The position numbers were made by a program, and so were the translations under genes. From positions 38,037-102,036 of the forward strand of contig JAFFTF010000003.1 in NCBI GenBank assembly GCA_022803075.1: a stretch of 64,000 bases of DNA. Direction: 5' to 3'. Source of the stretch: Micrococcales bacterium 31B. Its GTDB lineage: Bacteria > Actinomycetota > Actinomycetes > Actinomycetales > Dermabacteraceae. The notes below the pieces were generated by a model that was given only the letters and a program-made list of their open reading frames with translations, had not been told where the DNA came from and did no database searches. This document shows, one piece after another, positions 34,614 to 43,110 of this stretch (the stretch's first letter is position 1; every line of letters begins with the position of its first letter).

Positions 34614-35954
34614 ATGAGTTCAACATCTGCTCCCCCCACATCCCTGCGCCGCTCGGTGTCGAACACCCTCAAAGGTTCGGCCGGTAACCTCGTCGAATGG
34701 TTCGACGTGTACGTGTATTCCGTGTTCGCCATCTACTTTGAAAAGCAGTTTTTCGCCGAAGACGACCAGAACTCCAGCATCTACATTTGGGCGATTTTCG
34801 CGGTCACTTTTCTGATGCGCCCCGTCGGCTCGTGGTACTTCGGCCGCTTCGCCGACCGCCACGGCCGCCGCCTCGCCCTCACCATCTCCGTGTCGATGAT
34901 GGCGCTCGCCTCCATCGTCATCGCCTTCACGCCCACGCGAGAAACAATCGGCGCGGGCGCCGCGATCATCCTCGTCCTGTGCCGCCTGTTGCAGGGCTTC
35001 GCCACGGGTGGCGAATACGGCACGAGCGCCACTTACATGTCGGAGGCCGCCATTCCGGGGCGGCGCGGCTTTCTCTCCTCGTTCCATTACGTCACCCTCG
35101 TCGGCGGTCACGTGCTGGCACAGGCCACCCTGCTCATCATGGTGCTCGCCCTGCCTCAAGATGCCATCGAGACCTGGGGCTGGCGCGTGGCGTTCGGTCT
35201 GGGCGGCATCTCGGCCGTGGTGGTGTTCTGGCTGCGGCAAACCATGGACGAATCACTCGAAAAGAGCTCGATCGACGCCGTGCGCGAGGGTCGCGACACC
35301 ACGAGCGGCTCGATCAAAGAACTGTTCGGCCCGTACTGGCGTGAGCTGCTGCTCTGCTTCCTCGTCACCATGGGTGGCACCCTCGCCTTCTATGTGTTCA
35401 GCGTCAACGGCCCCAAGATCGTGCAAACCAACTTCGCGGGTGAGAGCAAGGTGTCGGCGACGGTAATCAACCTGATCGCCCTGACCATCCTCATGCTGCT
35501 GCAGCCCCTCGGCGGCTGGCTGAGTGACCGCGTGGGCCGCAAGAGCCTGCTCGTGTTCTTCGGCGTGGGCGGGGTGCTGTTCAGCTACGTCATGATTGTC
35601 ACCTTGAAGCAACAAACCAGCGAGTTCGCCGCCTTCGGCATCCTCGTGGTCGGCTTCATCATTCTCACGGGCTACACGTCGATCAACGCGGTCGTGAAGG
35701 CCGAACTGTTCCCCACCCACATTCGGGCGCTCGGCGTGGGCGTCGGCTACGCGCTCGCCAACTCCATCTTTGGCGGCACCGCGCCCCTGCTGTACGCCGC
35801 GGCGAACGAAAACGAGCAGATCCCCCTCTTCGTCGGCTACGCCATCGTGACCATCTTCGTCTCCCTGCTGGTCTACATTTTCGCGCTGCGCAATCACGGC
35901 GACAACTGGCTCGATCACGAAAAGGCCATGCGCGAGAAGGTAACCAGCCGCTAA
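34614..35954 (+). CDS. MHS-family MFS transporter (metabolite:H+ symporter)
   Basis: 446 residues from the ATG at 34614. Twelve predicted membrane segments with MHS family signatures: LVEWFDVYVYSVFAIYF, FGRFADRHGRRLAL (loop 2-3 motif), GFATGGEYGTSATYMSEAA, and LSDRVGRKSLLVFFGVG (loop 8-9). MHS members take up dicarboxylates, alpha-ketoglutarate, proline/betaine or aromatic acids; the segment AELFPTHIRALGVGVGYALANSIFGGTAPL is close to the KgtP group. Substrate uncertain. Confidence 0.88.
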   Translation: MSSTSAPPTSLRRSVSNTLKGSAGNLVEWFDVYVYSVFAIYFEKQFFAEDDQNSSIYIWAIFAVTFLMRPVGSWYFGRFADRHGRRLALTISVSMMALASIVIAFTPTRETIGAGAAIILVLCRLLQGFATGGEYGTSATYMSEAAIPGRRGFLSSFHYVTLVGGHVLAQATLLIMVLALPQDAIETWGWRVAFGLGGISAVVVFWLRQTMDESLEKSSIDAVREGRDTTSGSIKELFGPYWRELLLCFLVTMGGTLAFYVFSVNGPKIVQTNFAGESKVSATVINLIALTILMLLQPLGGWLSDRVGRKSLLVFFGVGGVLFSYVMIVTLKQQTSEFAAFGILVVGFIILTGYTSINAVVKAELFPTHIRALGVGVGYALANSIFGGTAPLLYAAANENEQIPLFVGYAIVTIFVSLLVYIFALRNHGDNWLDHEKAMREKVTSR

Positions 35955-35960
35955 CCGACC

Positions 35961-36665
35961 CTATTCAGCCGCAGCCTCGGGTCGCGCAATCCGGTACCGA
36001 AACACCACCACCGACCCGCAGGGACGCACGTCGCGCAGGGTCGCGGCCAGGTGGCGTCCGTCGAGATGACGCAACGCGGGCACAATCGACGGCGCCGCCG
36101 GGTCGCCCAAGCGCCACGGCGCGACCGCCCACTGCAGTTCATCGGCGACCCCCTCCGCGAGGGCGGCAGCAAGGGTCGCCGCGCCTCCCTCAATCATGAG
36201 GCGCCGGACGCCCCGGGTGGCCAGGTTGGCTGCGATCGCGCCGAGCGTGAGTGGCCCGCTCACACTCACCACCTGTGCGCCACGACCCAGCTCGCGGGCG
36301 AGCCCCTCGGCATGCGGCGCGGAAGTAAACACGAGGGGTGCCCCCACGCCCTCCTCGCGCGTGGTGAATAGGTGGGCCCGCGCCGACAGTCCACCCGATC
36401 GCGTAAACGTCACCCGCAGGGGTGACGCGGCAAGGCCCCGCGCGACCCGCTCGGCCCGGAGCCGCGGGTCGCGCACGAGGAGACGCGGGTTGTCGGCGCG
36501 AACCGTGCCAGGCCCCACCAAGATGGCGTCGCAGGCTGCCCGCTCGGCGTCCACGCGGGCGAGGTCCGCGGCGTCCGAAATGACGAGGCGCGTGGGGCTC
36601 GAATCGTCGAGGGCACCATCGAGGGTGGTCGCGCACGACAGCACCACTTGGGGCCGGTCAACCAT
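35961..36665 (-). CDS. RibD C-terminal-domain (pyrimidine reductase-like) protein
   Basis: 234 residues from the ATG at 36665. A stand-alone reductase domain of the RibD/DHFR fold: PQVVLSCATTLDGALDD at the start, CDAILVGPGTVRADNPRLLVR, and MIEGGAATLAAALAEGVADEL. In riboflavin synthesis this domain reduces the ribosylamino-pyrimidinone made by GTP cyclohydrolase II. Here it is the last gene of a compact operon and overlaps the upstream membrane protein gene by eight bases, so it is probably committed to that pathway rather than to riboflavin. Confidence 0.82.
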   Translation of the reverse strand: MVDRPQVVLSCATTLDGALDDSSPTRLVISDAADLARVDAERAACDAILVGPGTVRADNPRLLVRDPRLRAERVARGLAASPLRVTFTRSGGLSARAHLFTTREEGVGAPLVFTSAPHAEGLARELGRGAQVVSVSGPLTLGAIAANLATRGVRRLMIEGGAATLAAALAEGVADELQWAVAPWRLGDPAAPSIVPALRHLDGRHLAATLRDVRPCGSVVVFRYRIARPEAAAE

Positions 36666-37554
36666 GACTGCCCTCGCGGGGCCGCGCGAAAAGACTCTGG
36701 GGCAGCCACGTGAGCACCCCCGGCGCGAGGGCAATCGTGCCCAGCACACCGAACGCGACGGAGACTGCGAGCGCATCGGGCGCGCTCAGCCCGAGGTGCG
36801 TGCCCGCCCACACCGCGACGCCCTCGCGCGGACCCCAGCCGGCCACGTTGATCGGAATCGCCGCGCCCGCGAGCACCAGAGCGGCCAGCACGATGAGGTG
36901 CGCGTCGAGGGGCCGGCCGGTCACGGTCATGGCCACAGCCACAAAGATTGCGGCGTGCGACAGAACCACCAGGGCCGACGTGCCACCCACCCTCGACAGG
37001 TCATCCCGGCGCACGTACCCGCGGCTCACCGCGCACCACCCCGCCAGGGTCACGGCGAGCAGCCCGGCGGCGGTCAGTAGCGCCGCCGCGCCCGCGGCGG
37101 GGCGCCACGGCGAGGGCAGCCACGCCAACGCGACGAGCGTCAACGCGGCCTGCACCACCTGCCCCAGCACGCGTTCGACGATCACCACCCGGGCCCGGGT
37201 GCGCAACGTCGTGGAGGCCGCATGCCTGTCATCGACGGCGCGGTTGACATCGCCGACGATGCCGCCCGGCACGGTCGCGTTCAGTAGTTGCGAGCGATAG
37301 CACGCCGCGACGGCGACGCCCACTGGCAGGTGTAAGCCCGCGGCGCTCGCCACGAGCGACCAGCGTAACGCCGCGGCGCACGTCGCCACGAAGGTCACGA
37401 CCAGCGCAAACGTCGGCAGGGCCGTGCCAGTTGCGGTGCCGGTGAGCCGCGCCCACGCGGTGCCCCACGTCTCCGTGCCCGCAAAGCGCACGACAGCCAC
37501 GAGCACCAGTACGCCCAGCACTCCCTGCAGCAGCGCCCGCAGGTTGCCGCGCAT
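36658..37554 (-). CDS. LPG-synthase-like (UPF0104/AglD) integral membrane protein
   Basis: 298 residues from the ATG at 37554, which overlaps the glycosyltransferase stop (TGATG). About seven or eight membrane helices; the family signature CYRSQLLNATVPGGIVGDVNRAV...RVVIVERVLGQVVQ and the later PINVAGWGPREGVAVW identify the lysylphosphatidylglycerol synthase TM region family (PF03706), seen in MprF and AglD. It lacks any soluble synthase domain. Probably flips or transfers a lipid-linked product. Confidence 0.85.
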   Translation of the reverse strand: MRGNLRALLQGVLGVLVLVAVVRFAGTETWGTAWARLTGTATGTALPTFALVVTFVATCAAALRWSLVASAAGLHLPVGVAVAACYRSQLLNATVPGGIVGDVNRAVDDRHAASTTLRTRARVVIVERVLGQVVQAALTLVALAWLPSPWRPAAGAAALLTAAGLLAVTLAGWCAVSRGYVRRDDLSRVGGTSALVVLSHAAIFVAVAMTVTGRPLDAHLIVLAALVLAGAAIPINVAGWGPREGVAVWAGTHLGLSAPDALAVSVAFGVLGTIALAPGVLTWLPQSLFARPREGSHG

Positions 37555-38609
37555 CACGCGACCCCCGCGAGCGGTTCGGCGACGGCCTGCTCCCATTGCG
37601 CGCCGACGGCCGACCACGGAGTCAACGTCTCGCGCCGCGCCATTGCGCGCTCGCGCAATTCGGTGCGCAGGGACGCCCGCGTGAGCCAGTCGCGGAGGGC
37701 GCCAGCGAGTGCCGCAGTGCTGGCGGGCCGAACGAGCGTCCCGGGGGTCTGGCCGGAGGCCACCGTGCCGAGAGCCTCGGGGAGGCCCCCGAGTCGCGGT
37801 GCGAGGACGGGGATGCCCCGCGCGAGGGCCTCGCCGACCACCATGCCGTAGGTTTCGAAGCGCGACGCCACGACCAGCAGGTCGGCCTTGTCGTAGGCCG
37901 CGTGCAGTTTCGCCCCCGCGAGGGCGCCGCGGATGCGCACGCGCTCGGCCATGCCTGCCCTTTCGCACGCGGCGCGCAGCTCGGTCACGTACTCGGGTTC
38001 GATGTCGGGCGCACCCACGACCTCCCAGGTCCAGCCGAGGTCGGTGCACCGGGCGAGCGCGGCGGCGATGAGGTCTTGGCCCTTGAGGCTTGTCACGGCA
38101 CCGACCGTGAGCAGCCTCGCTCCGCCCGGGCTAGGCCGCACCGGCGGCGCGGCGTCCACGCCGGGCCGGATCACGCTGATTGTCGAGCGAACCAGCCACG
38201 GGTAGCGTTCCAGCAGCAGTTCGCGGCTCCACGCGCTGGTCACGACCACCCGAGTGGCATCGCGTAGGGCAGCGGTTTCGGACGCCGTGTGGGCCGGTTC
38301 TAAGGGCATGTGAACCAGCAGCGTGAGGGCGAGTCGGTCGGACTGCTCGAGCAGAACCTCACCCGCCGCGGCTCCCACGAGGCCGTCGACGATGACCGCG
38401 CCGCCGTCGGGGCAGCACAGCAGGGATGCCCGCAACCGGGCCCGGTCGGTGGGTTGCGGGTGGGGCCACGCGCCGGCCACATCGTGGCGAGTGACGTCAT
38501 GACCGCGCGCCGCGAGTTCGGCGGCGATGCGCAGGTCGTACACGTTGCCGCCGCTAGGGCGGCGCGGGTCCGCGATGCCAGCGGGGACGATCAGGGCAAC
38601 GCGGCTCAT
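37554..38609 (-). CDS. Family-4-type glycosyltransferase
   Basis: 351 residues from the ATG at 38609, overlapping the upstream pterin-synthase-like gene by four bases. A GT-B glycosyltransferase: N-terminal acceptor domain with GGNVYDLRIAAELAARGHDV, donor domain with LLTVGAVTSLKGQDLIAAAL and the EX7E-type motif in SRFETYGMVVGEALARGIPVLAPRLGGLPE. Cytoplasmic, no signal. It likely adds a sugar to the product of the two upstream enzymes; donor and acceptor unknown. Confidence 0.87.
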   Translation of the reverse strand: MSRVALIVPAGIADPRRPSGGNVYDLRIAAELAARGHDVTRHDVAGAWPHPQPTDRARLRASLLCCPDGGAVIVDGLVGAAAGEVLLEQSDRLALTLLVHMPLEPAHTASETAALRDATRVVVTSAWSRELLLERYPWLVRSTISVIRPGVDAAPPVRPSPGGARLLTVGAVTSLKGQDLIAAALARCTDLGWTWEVVGAPDIEPEYVTELRAACERAGMAERVRIRGALAGAKLHAAYDKADLLVVASRFETYGMVVGEALARGIPVLAPRLGGLPEALGTVASGQTPGTLVRPASTAALAGALRDWLTRASLRTELRERAMARRETLTPWSAVGAQWEQAVAEPLAGVA

Positions 38610-38998
38610 GGCGTCCGCCGATAGCTGGCCCATGCCACGGGAGATTCGCGCAGCGTGACCTCGAGGTCGTCCACCGCCGCAGAGCCCAGCTGGCCCGCGG
38701 CCAGGGCGGCGGCGAGGCGGTCCGCGATCACGCGGCACAGCACCTCGGTGGTGGTGTTGACACCCGCGAGCGTGGGGTCGTCGTCCAGATTGCGGTGGCT
38801 GAAGCCGCCCACGATGTCGCCGAGCAGCGCGCCGGCGCGGCCGATGTCGAGCACGATGCCGTTCTCGTCCAACTCGCGCGCGCGGAAGGTGGCCTCGACC
38901 ACGTACGTGGCGCCGTGCAAGGCCTGCGCGGGGCCAAAGATCTCACCCCGCAGGCTGTGGGCGATGAGCATATGGCTTTGGACGGTGACTGCGTACAC
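38606..38998 (-). CDS. Divergent 6-pyruvoyl-tetrahydropterin synthase / QueD-like protein
   Basis: 130 residues from the GTG at 38998, one base after the dehydrogenase stop with GGGAG upstream. The fold is that of PTPS/QueD: IAHSL, FGPAQALHGATYVVEATF, LDIGRAGALLGDIVGGFSHRNLDD, NTTTEVLCRVIADRL, and VTLRESPVAW with the conserved Glu. Compared with QueD, the catalytic Cys is Ala and the zinc motif His-Gly-His reads His-Gly-Ala, so one of three zinc ligands and the Cys are missing. It may use another mechanism or substrate. Confidence 0.82.
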   Translation of the reverse strand: MYAVTVQSHMLIAHSLRGEIFGPAQALHGATYVVEATFRARELDENGIVLDIGRAGALLGDIVGGFSHRNLDDDPTLAGVNTTTEVLCRVIADRLAAALAAGQLGSAAVDDLEVTLRESPVAWASYRRTP

Positions 38999-38999
38999 G

Positions 39000-39977
39000 T
39001 TAGGCTCCCGGCGGGTAGGTGATGGTGTGACAGAGGGCGGGCTGCTCGCCCGAGGCGAGTCGGGGCAGCAGGTCTGGTAGATCGGCGAACGGGCTCGAAC
39101 CCGTGAGTAGGAGGTCGAACGCGGGGTCATCGAGCAACCTGAGGGCGAGTTCGAGACGGTCGCGGAACGTGCGGCGGGCGGCCCGTGCGGGTGCGATGGT
39201 GCCGACCTGGCTCGAACGAATGTGAAGTCGGGAAGAATGGTAGGTGCCGCCGAGCCGCAGCGAGACGTCCCCGTCACCGTACCAGCTGAGGTCGATCACG
39301 GTGCCCTCCGGGCCGAGGGTGTCGAGCGCGGTTTGGAGGCCCGTGGAGGTCGCGCTCGCATGGAACGTGAGGTCGAGGCCCGATGGCGCCGCGCCGGGCA
39401 GCGCGAAGTCGGCGCCGAGCGCCCGCGCGATGGGTTCGCGGCTGGGGTCCACGTCGACCACGGTGACCTCAATGCCCGGGATGCCGACGAGCAGTCGGGC
39501 CACGGCGAGGCCAATCATGCCCGCGCCGACGACGGCGACGCGGTCGCCAATGCGGGGGCCCGCGTCCCACAGCGCGTTGACGGCGGTCTCGACGGCGCCC
39601 GCGAGCACCGCCCGGGGGGCGGGCACCTGTGCGGGCACGGGCACGACGGCGTCGGCGGGCACCACGAATGCCGTGTGATGGGGGTGCAGGCAGAATACGG
39701 TCTGACCCAGCAAATCGGGCTCGCCCGCCTCGACGCGGCCGACGCTCAGATAGCCGTAGCTGACGGGGCCCGAAAACTCGCCTCGCTGGAACGGCGCCCG
39801 CATGCGGTCGTGCTGATCTGCGGGCACGCGACCCGAAAAGACCAGGGTCTCGGTGCCGCGGCTGACCCCCGACACGAGCGTGCGGACGCGCACCTCGCCG
39901 GGGCCGGGCTCGGGCACATCCATGGAGCGAATCTCGCCGACCCCGGGGCTCGCCACCCAAAAGGCCTGTTCTCGCAT
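39000..39977 (-). CDS. Zinc-type medium-chain dehydrogenase
   Basis: 325 residues from the ATG at 39977 (GGAGG upstream); first gene of the operon. MDR fold: RTLVSGVSRGTETLVFSGRVP, CLHPHHTAFVVPADAV, VETAVNALWDAGPRIGDRVAVVGAGMIGLAVARLL (NAD(P)-binding), and STGLQTALDTLGPEGTVIDLSWYGD. The usual Cys-His zinc ligands at the catalytic site are not obvious (SGVSRGTE replaces the CGSD-like motif), so the true cofactor use is uncertain. Likely oxidises or reduces a side chain on the pterin-like or sugar intermediate. Confidence 0.82.
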   Translation of the reverse strand: MREQAFWVASPGVGEIRSMDVPEPGPGEVRVRTLVSGVSRGTETLVFSGRVPADQHDRMRAPFQRGEFSGPVSYGYLSVGRVEAGEPDLLGQTVFCLHPHHTAFVVPADAVVPVPAQVPAPRAVLAGAVETAVNALWDAGPRIGDRVAVVGAGMIGLAVARLLVGIPGIEVTVVDVDPSREPIARALGADFALPGAAPSGLDLTFHASATSTGLQTALDTLGPEGTVIDLSWYGDGDVSLRLGGTYHSSRLHIRSSQVGTIAPARAARRTFRDRLELALRLLDDPAFDLLLTGSSPFADLPDLLPRLASGEQPALCHTITYPPGA

Positions 39978-40049
39978 GAACCTTAACCTCCTCGCGCTCG
40001 TGCTTATGGTGTACGTGTTCGACACCCTATATACGGAGGCACGCGGCGC
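39978..40049. promoter_or_regulatory. Divergent promoter region of the pterin-like cluster
   Basis: The 72-base gap holds GGAGG sites for both flanking genes and a dyad-like GTGTACGTGTTCGACAC (40011-40027) followed by TATATA. Both operons probably share control here. Confidence 0.45.
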
Positions 40050-42356
40050 ATGGTTCAGATGCTCGCTATGCAACGTGCGTTCAATTATGCAAACGCCGTG
40101 ACCACGGTGCGCGCGGTGCTCGTTGTGGCCCTCATCGTGCCGCTGTTTCAGTGGTTGACGGCCGCCGAGGCTGACCCCGGTCGCACCTCGGGGGTGCCCC
40201 TCGCGGTCGCGCTCGTGGCCCTGCTTGCAGTTGCGCTCGACGGCGTTGACGGCTGGGTGGCGCGACGCCTGCACTGCGTGACCGAGTTCGGTGCCCGCTA
40301 CGACATGGAGGTTGACGCCGCGCTGATCCTGCTGCTCTGCCTCCCCGCCGCGCGGCTGCTGGGGGGTTGGGTACTGCTGATCGGCTTCGCGCGCTACCTC
40401 TGGATCTTTCTCACCGTGTTGTTTCCGCGTCTCGCGACGCCCGTGCCCTCCCATCGCTGGCGCAAAGCGGTGGCCGTCCTGCAGGCGCTCGCGTTGGTGG
40501 TAGCCATCGCCGAGATCACCCCGCGCGCTGCGGCGGTGACGCTGCTCGCGGGGGCGCTCGCGGCGCTCGCGTTGTCGTTTGGAACGCAGGCCATCGAGGC
40601 GCTGCGACTCTCGCGGGGTGCGGTGCCAGCGCGGGGTGCGGCGCGAACGGGTGCGGCGGTGCCAACGCGGGCCGAGGTGCCAGGGCGGGCCTCCGAGGCG
40701 TCCGAAATAACGACCGAAATAACTGTCAGTAAGGGGGCCGCGAAGCCAGCCGGTTGGCGCACGGGCATCGCCGTGGCGCTGCTGTGGGCGGTGTTCACGT
40801 GGCCGCGCTCGGGGCCGCTCACGGTCGATGCTCTGCTGCGCGTGCCGGCCGAGGCGCTCGCCCTCGGCGTCGTGGCCGTGTGGCTGCCACTGCCCCGTGG
40901 TCGCTGGGGCCGCGGGATCGCGCGGGGCGGCGCCCTGATCGTGGGGCTCGCGCTGACCGTCGTCGTACTGCTGCACGGCCTCGACTTCGGCTTTAGCCAG
41001 GCCTTTGATCGGCCCTTCGACGCGCGCAGCGACTACGGGTACGCGCAGTCTGCGTTCGACCTGCTGGGAGATGCGGTGGGGCGCGCGGGCGCGATCGCCC
41101 TGCTGGCCGTGGGGGCGCTCGCGGTGGCGGCGCTCGCGTGGGCGCTCACCTGGTCAGTGCTCCATGTGGCGAGCCTGCTGGCGACCCGCCGCGAGCGCGG
41201 GCGGCCCGTGGTGGCGATCGCGGCGGCGGCCTGGCTCGTGGTGTTCGCGGGCTCGGTCACCCCGGTCCCGGGCCTGCCGGTGGCCAGCCACTCGACCGTC
41301 AACCTCGTCGCGGACCACGTGGGTCGCTGGACCGCCGCCGCCACCGACGAACGCACCTTCGGCCGCGTGATTGAGGCCGACCCGGCGGCGCGCGAGCCCG
41401 CCACGGCGCTGGTCGGGGGCCTCGCGGGCACCGACGTGCTGGTCATTTTCGTGGAGAGTTACGGTCGCGTCGCGCTGGAGGACTCGCCGGTCGCCGCGAC
41501 CGTCGGCCGCACCCTCGACGCGTCGACCGCGACCCTCGCCGACCACGGCTACGCGTCGCGCAGCGGCTACCTCACGTCACCCACGTTCGGCGGGCTCAGC
41601 TGGCTCGCGCACGCCACCCTGCACACGGGCCTGCCGGTGACCTCGCAGCGCCGCTACGACCAACTGCTGGCCACGCGGCATTCCACGCTGACGGGCATTT
41701 TTGCGGACGCCGGGTGGCGCACCGTCTGCGTTGACCCCGCCAACCGCTCCCCTTGGCCGCCCGCCCGCGAGTTCTATCGCTGCGACGCGGTCTACGATGC
41801 GACCTCGCTCGGCTATGAGGGGCCCCGGCTCGGGTACCCGTCCGTTCCCGACCAATTCACGCTGCACGCCTTCGCGCAGCGCGAGCTCACTCCCGGCCAC
41901 GCGCCCGTCATGGCGGCCGTCGACCTCGTCTCGAGCCACACTCCGTGGAGCCCGATCCCGCCCATGCTGCCCGTCTCGGCGCTGGGCGACGGCAGCATCT
42001 ATGGTCGCTTGGACCTCTCGGGCAGCAAGGTCGCAGACGTGCATGACGCGGCGCAGGAGACCGAGGGGTACGGCCGCGGCATTCGCTACAGTCTCGAGGC
42101 CGTGACGCAGTTTCTCGCCGACCTCGACGACCCCAACCTCGTGGTCGTCATGCTGGGCGATCACCAGCCCAACGCGCTCGTGTCGGGCGAGGGCGCGAGC
42201 CGCGACGTACCCGTCTCGATCATCGCGAGCGATCCCGCGCAGCTCGACCGCATCGCCGGGTGGGGCTGGTCGAGCGGGTTGCGGCCCGCCCCGGACGCTC
42301 CGGTGGTGCCGATGGCAGCGTTCCGCGAGCGGTTCTTTGAGGCGTACGGGGGCTGA
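40050..42356 (+). CDS. CDP-alcohol phosphatidyltransferase fused to a sulfatase-fold domain
   Basis: 768 residues. Residues ~10-190 form a CDP-alcohol phosphatidyltransferase with the full motif DGxxAR...GxxxDxxxD (LDGVDGWVARRLHCVTEFGARYDMEVD) and several helices. A linker (~190-230) leads to about four more helices, then a sulfatase/alkaline-phosphatase-fold domain (~455-768) with VIFVESYGR, the nucleophile region YLTSPTFGGLSW, VDLVSSHTPW and the metal motif GDHQP. The C-terminal part resembles phosphoglycerol transferases (LtaS-like). GGAGG lies nine bases before the ATG. It would make and then modify or use a lipid-linked phospho-alcohol at the membrane. Confidence 0.85.
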   Translation: MVQMLAMQRAFNYANAVTTVRAVLVVALIVPLFQWLTAAEADPGRTSGVPLAVALVALLAVALDGVDGWVARRLHCVTEFGARYDMEVDAALILLLCLPAARLLGGWVLLIGFARYLWIFLTVLFPRLATPVPSHRWRKAVAVLQALALVVAIAEITPRAAAVTLLAGALAALALSFGTQAIEALRLSRGAVPARGAARTGAAVPTRAEVPGRASEASEITTEITVSKGAAKPAGWRTGIAVALLWAVFTWPRSGPLTVDALLRVPAEALALGVVAVWLPLPRGRWGRGIARGGALIVGLALTVVVLLHGLDFGFSQAFDRPFDARSDYGYAQSAFDLLGDAVGRAGAIALLAVGALAVAALAWALTWSVLHVASLLATRRERGRPVVAIAAAAWLVVFAGSVTPVPGLPVASHSTVNLVADHVGRWTAAATDERTFGRVIEADPAAREPATALVGGLAGTDVLVIFVESYGRVALEDSPVAATVGRTLDASTATLADHGYASRSGYLTSPTFGGLSWLAHATLHTGLPVTSQRRYDQLLATRHSTLTGIFADAGWRTVCVDPANRSPWPPAREFYRCDAVYDATSLGYEGPRLGYPSVPDQFTLHAFAQRELTPGHAPVMAAVDLVSSHTPWSPIPPMLPVSALGDGSIYGRLDLSGSKVADVHDAAQETEGYGRGIRYSLEAVTQFLADLDDPNLVVVMLGDHQPNALVSGEGASRDVPVSIIASDPAQLDRIAGWGWSSGLRPAPDAPVVPMAAFRERFFEAYGG

Positions 42357-42408
42357 GCGGGTCGGGCTGGGGCGGCGGGCGGGGCTGGTTTTTGGGTCGG
42401 CGGCGCAC

Positions 42409-43110
42409 TCAGGTGCTGAGGCTCAGCACCACGTCACCGTCGGCGGCGACCACCTCGACGCGAGCGATGTCGGCGCGGTCAGTGGCGGTCGCGCCTGCGA
42501 GGCTCATGGTGTGGCCGGGCAGGCCCTTCCACGTGGCCACCCGCTCCGTGGCACCCGCGAGGGTGTGCACCACGAGCGAGTAGGTTTGATTGTCAGACGC
42601 CGCGTCGCTGCCGACCGGATACTCGCAGTTGAGGTCGAGCCGGGTTCCCCGCGCCACGGTAGTAAGTGAGAGATTGCCGGTCACCCCGTACGACTCCCCC
42701 GCGGCCATGGTTTGGGGGGCGGCGCCGACCACGGCCGGTGTCTGGCCCGAGGCAGGGGCGTGGCTTTGGCCCACGGCGTAGCCCAGCCCGCCCACCAGCG
42801 CGACACTCGCCGCGAGGCCCAGCGCCGTCACGAGTAGGCGCCGACGTCGCTCGAGGCGGACGGTGGCGAGCAGCGCGGGCAGCACGGCGGTCGGTACGGC
42901 GGGGGGCGCGGGGGTCTCAGGGTCGGCGTCGAGGAGTTCGAGTTCCTTCGCGTCGACGCGCGCCAGCAGACCCGTGAGACCGGCCAGCTCTCCGATGGCG
43001 GCGCGGCACGCCTCGCAGCCGGGCAGGTGGTCTTCAAATTCGCGCCGCTCGGCCGGGCTGAGGGCACCCAGGAGGTATGCCGCATCGTGGTGGGCGAGGG
43101 GACATTTCAT
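42409..43110 (-). CDS. Anti-sigma factor, zinc-finger (RskA-like)
   Basis: 233 residues from the ATG at 43110, overlapping the sigma stop by four bases. N-terminal anti-sigma zinc finger (LAHHDAAYLLGALSPAERREFEDHLPGCEAC, HxxxCxxC), a single membrane helix (LLVTALGLAASVALVGGLGYAVG), then an extracellular domain (~115-233) like the RskA/DUF domain. It should bind and inhibit the ECF sigma factor and release it on an outside signal. Confidence 0.9.
   Translation of the reverse strand: MKCPLAHHDAAYLLGALSPAERREFEDHLPGCEACRAAIGELAGLTGLLARVDAKELELLDADPETPAPPAVPTAVLPALLATVRLERRRRLLVTALGLAASVALVGGLGYAVGQSHAPASGQTPAVVGAAPQTMAAGESYGVTGNLSLTTVARGTRLDLNCEYPVGSDAASDNQTYSLVVHTLAGATERVATWKGLPGHTMSLAGATATDRADIARVEVVAADGDVVLSLST
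42412..42430. terminator. Palindrome at the anti-sigma gene end
   Basis: Nine-base arms GGTGCTGAG/CTCAGCACC around one base cover the last codons of the anti-sigma gene. On the - strand GGTTTTTG-type bases follow some distance downstream. It may serve as a terminator between this gene and the convergent fusion gene. Confidence 0.45.

Noticed and set aside
39222-39986. 254-codon + strand frame opposite the operon dehydrogenase
   Set aside because: Shadow frame; the - strand product has a clear MDR fold and a good ribosome site.
40011-40027. SOS (LexA) box between the divergent pterin-like operons
   Set aside because: Only one half, CGAACAC, fits the actinobacterial consensus; the other half does not.
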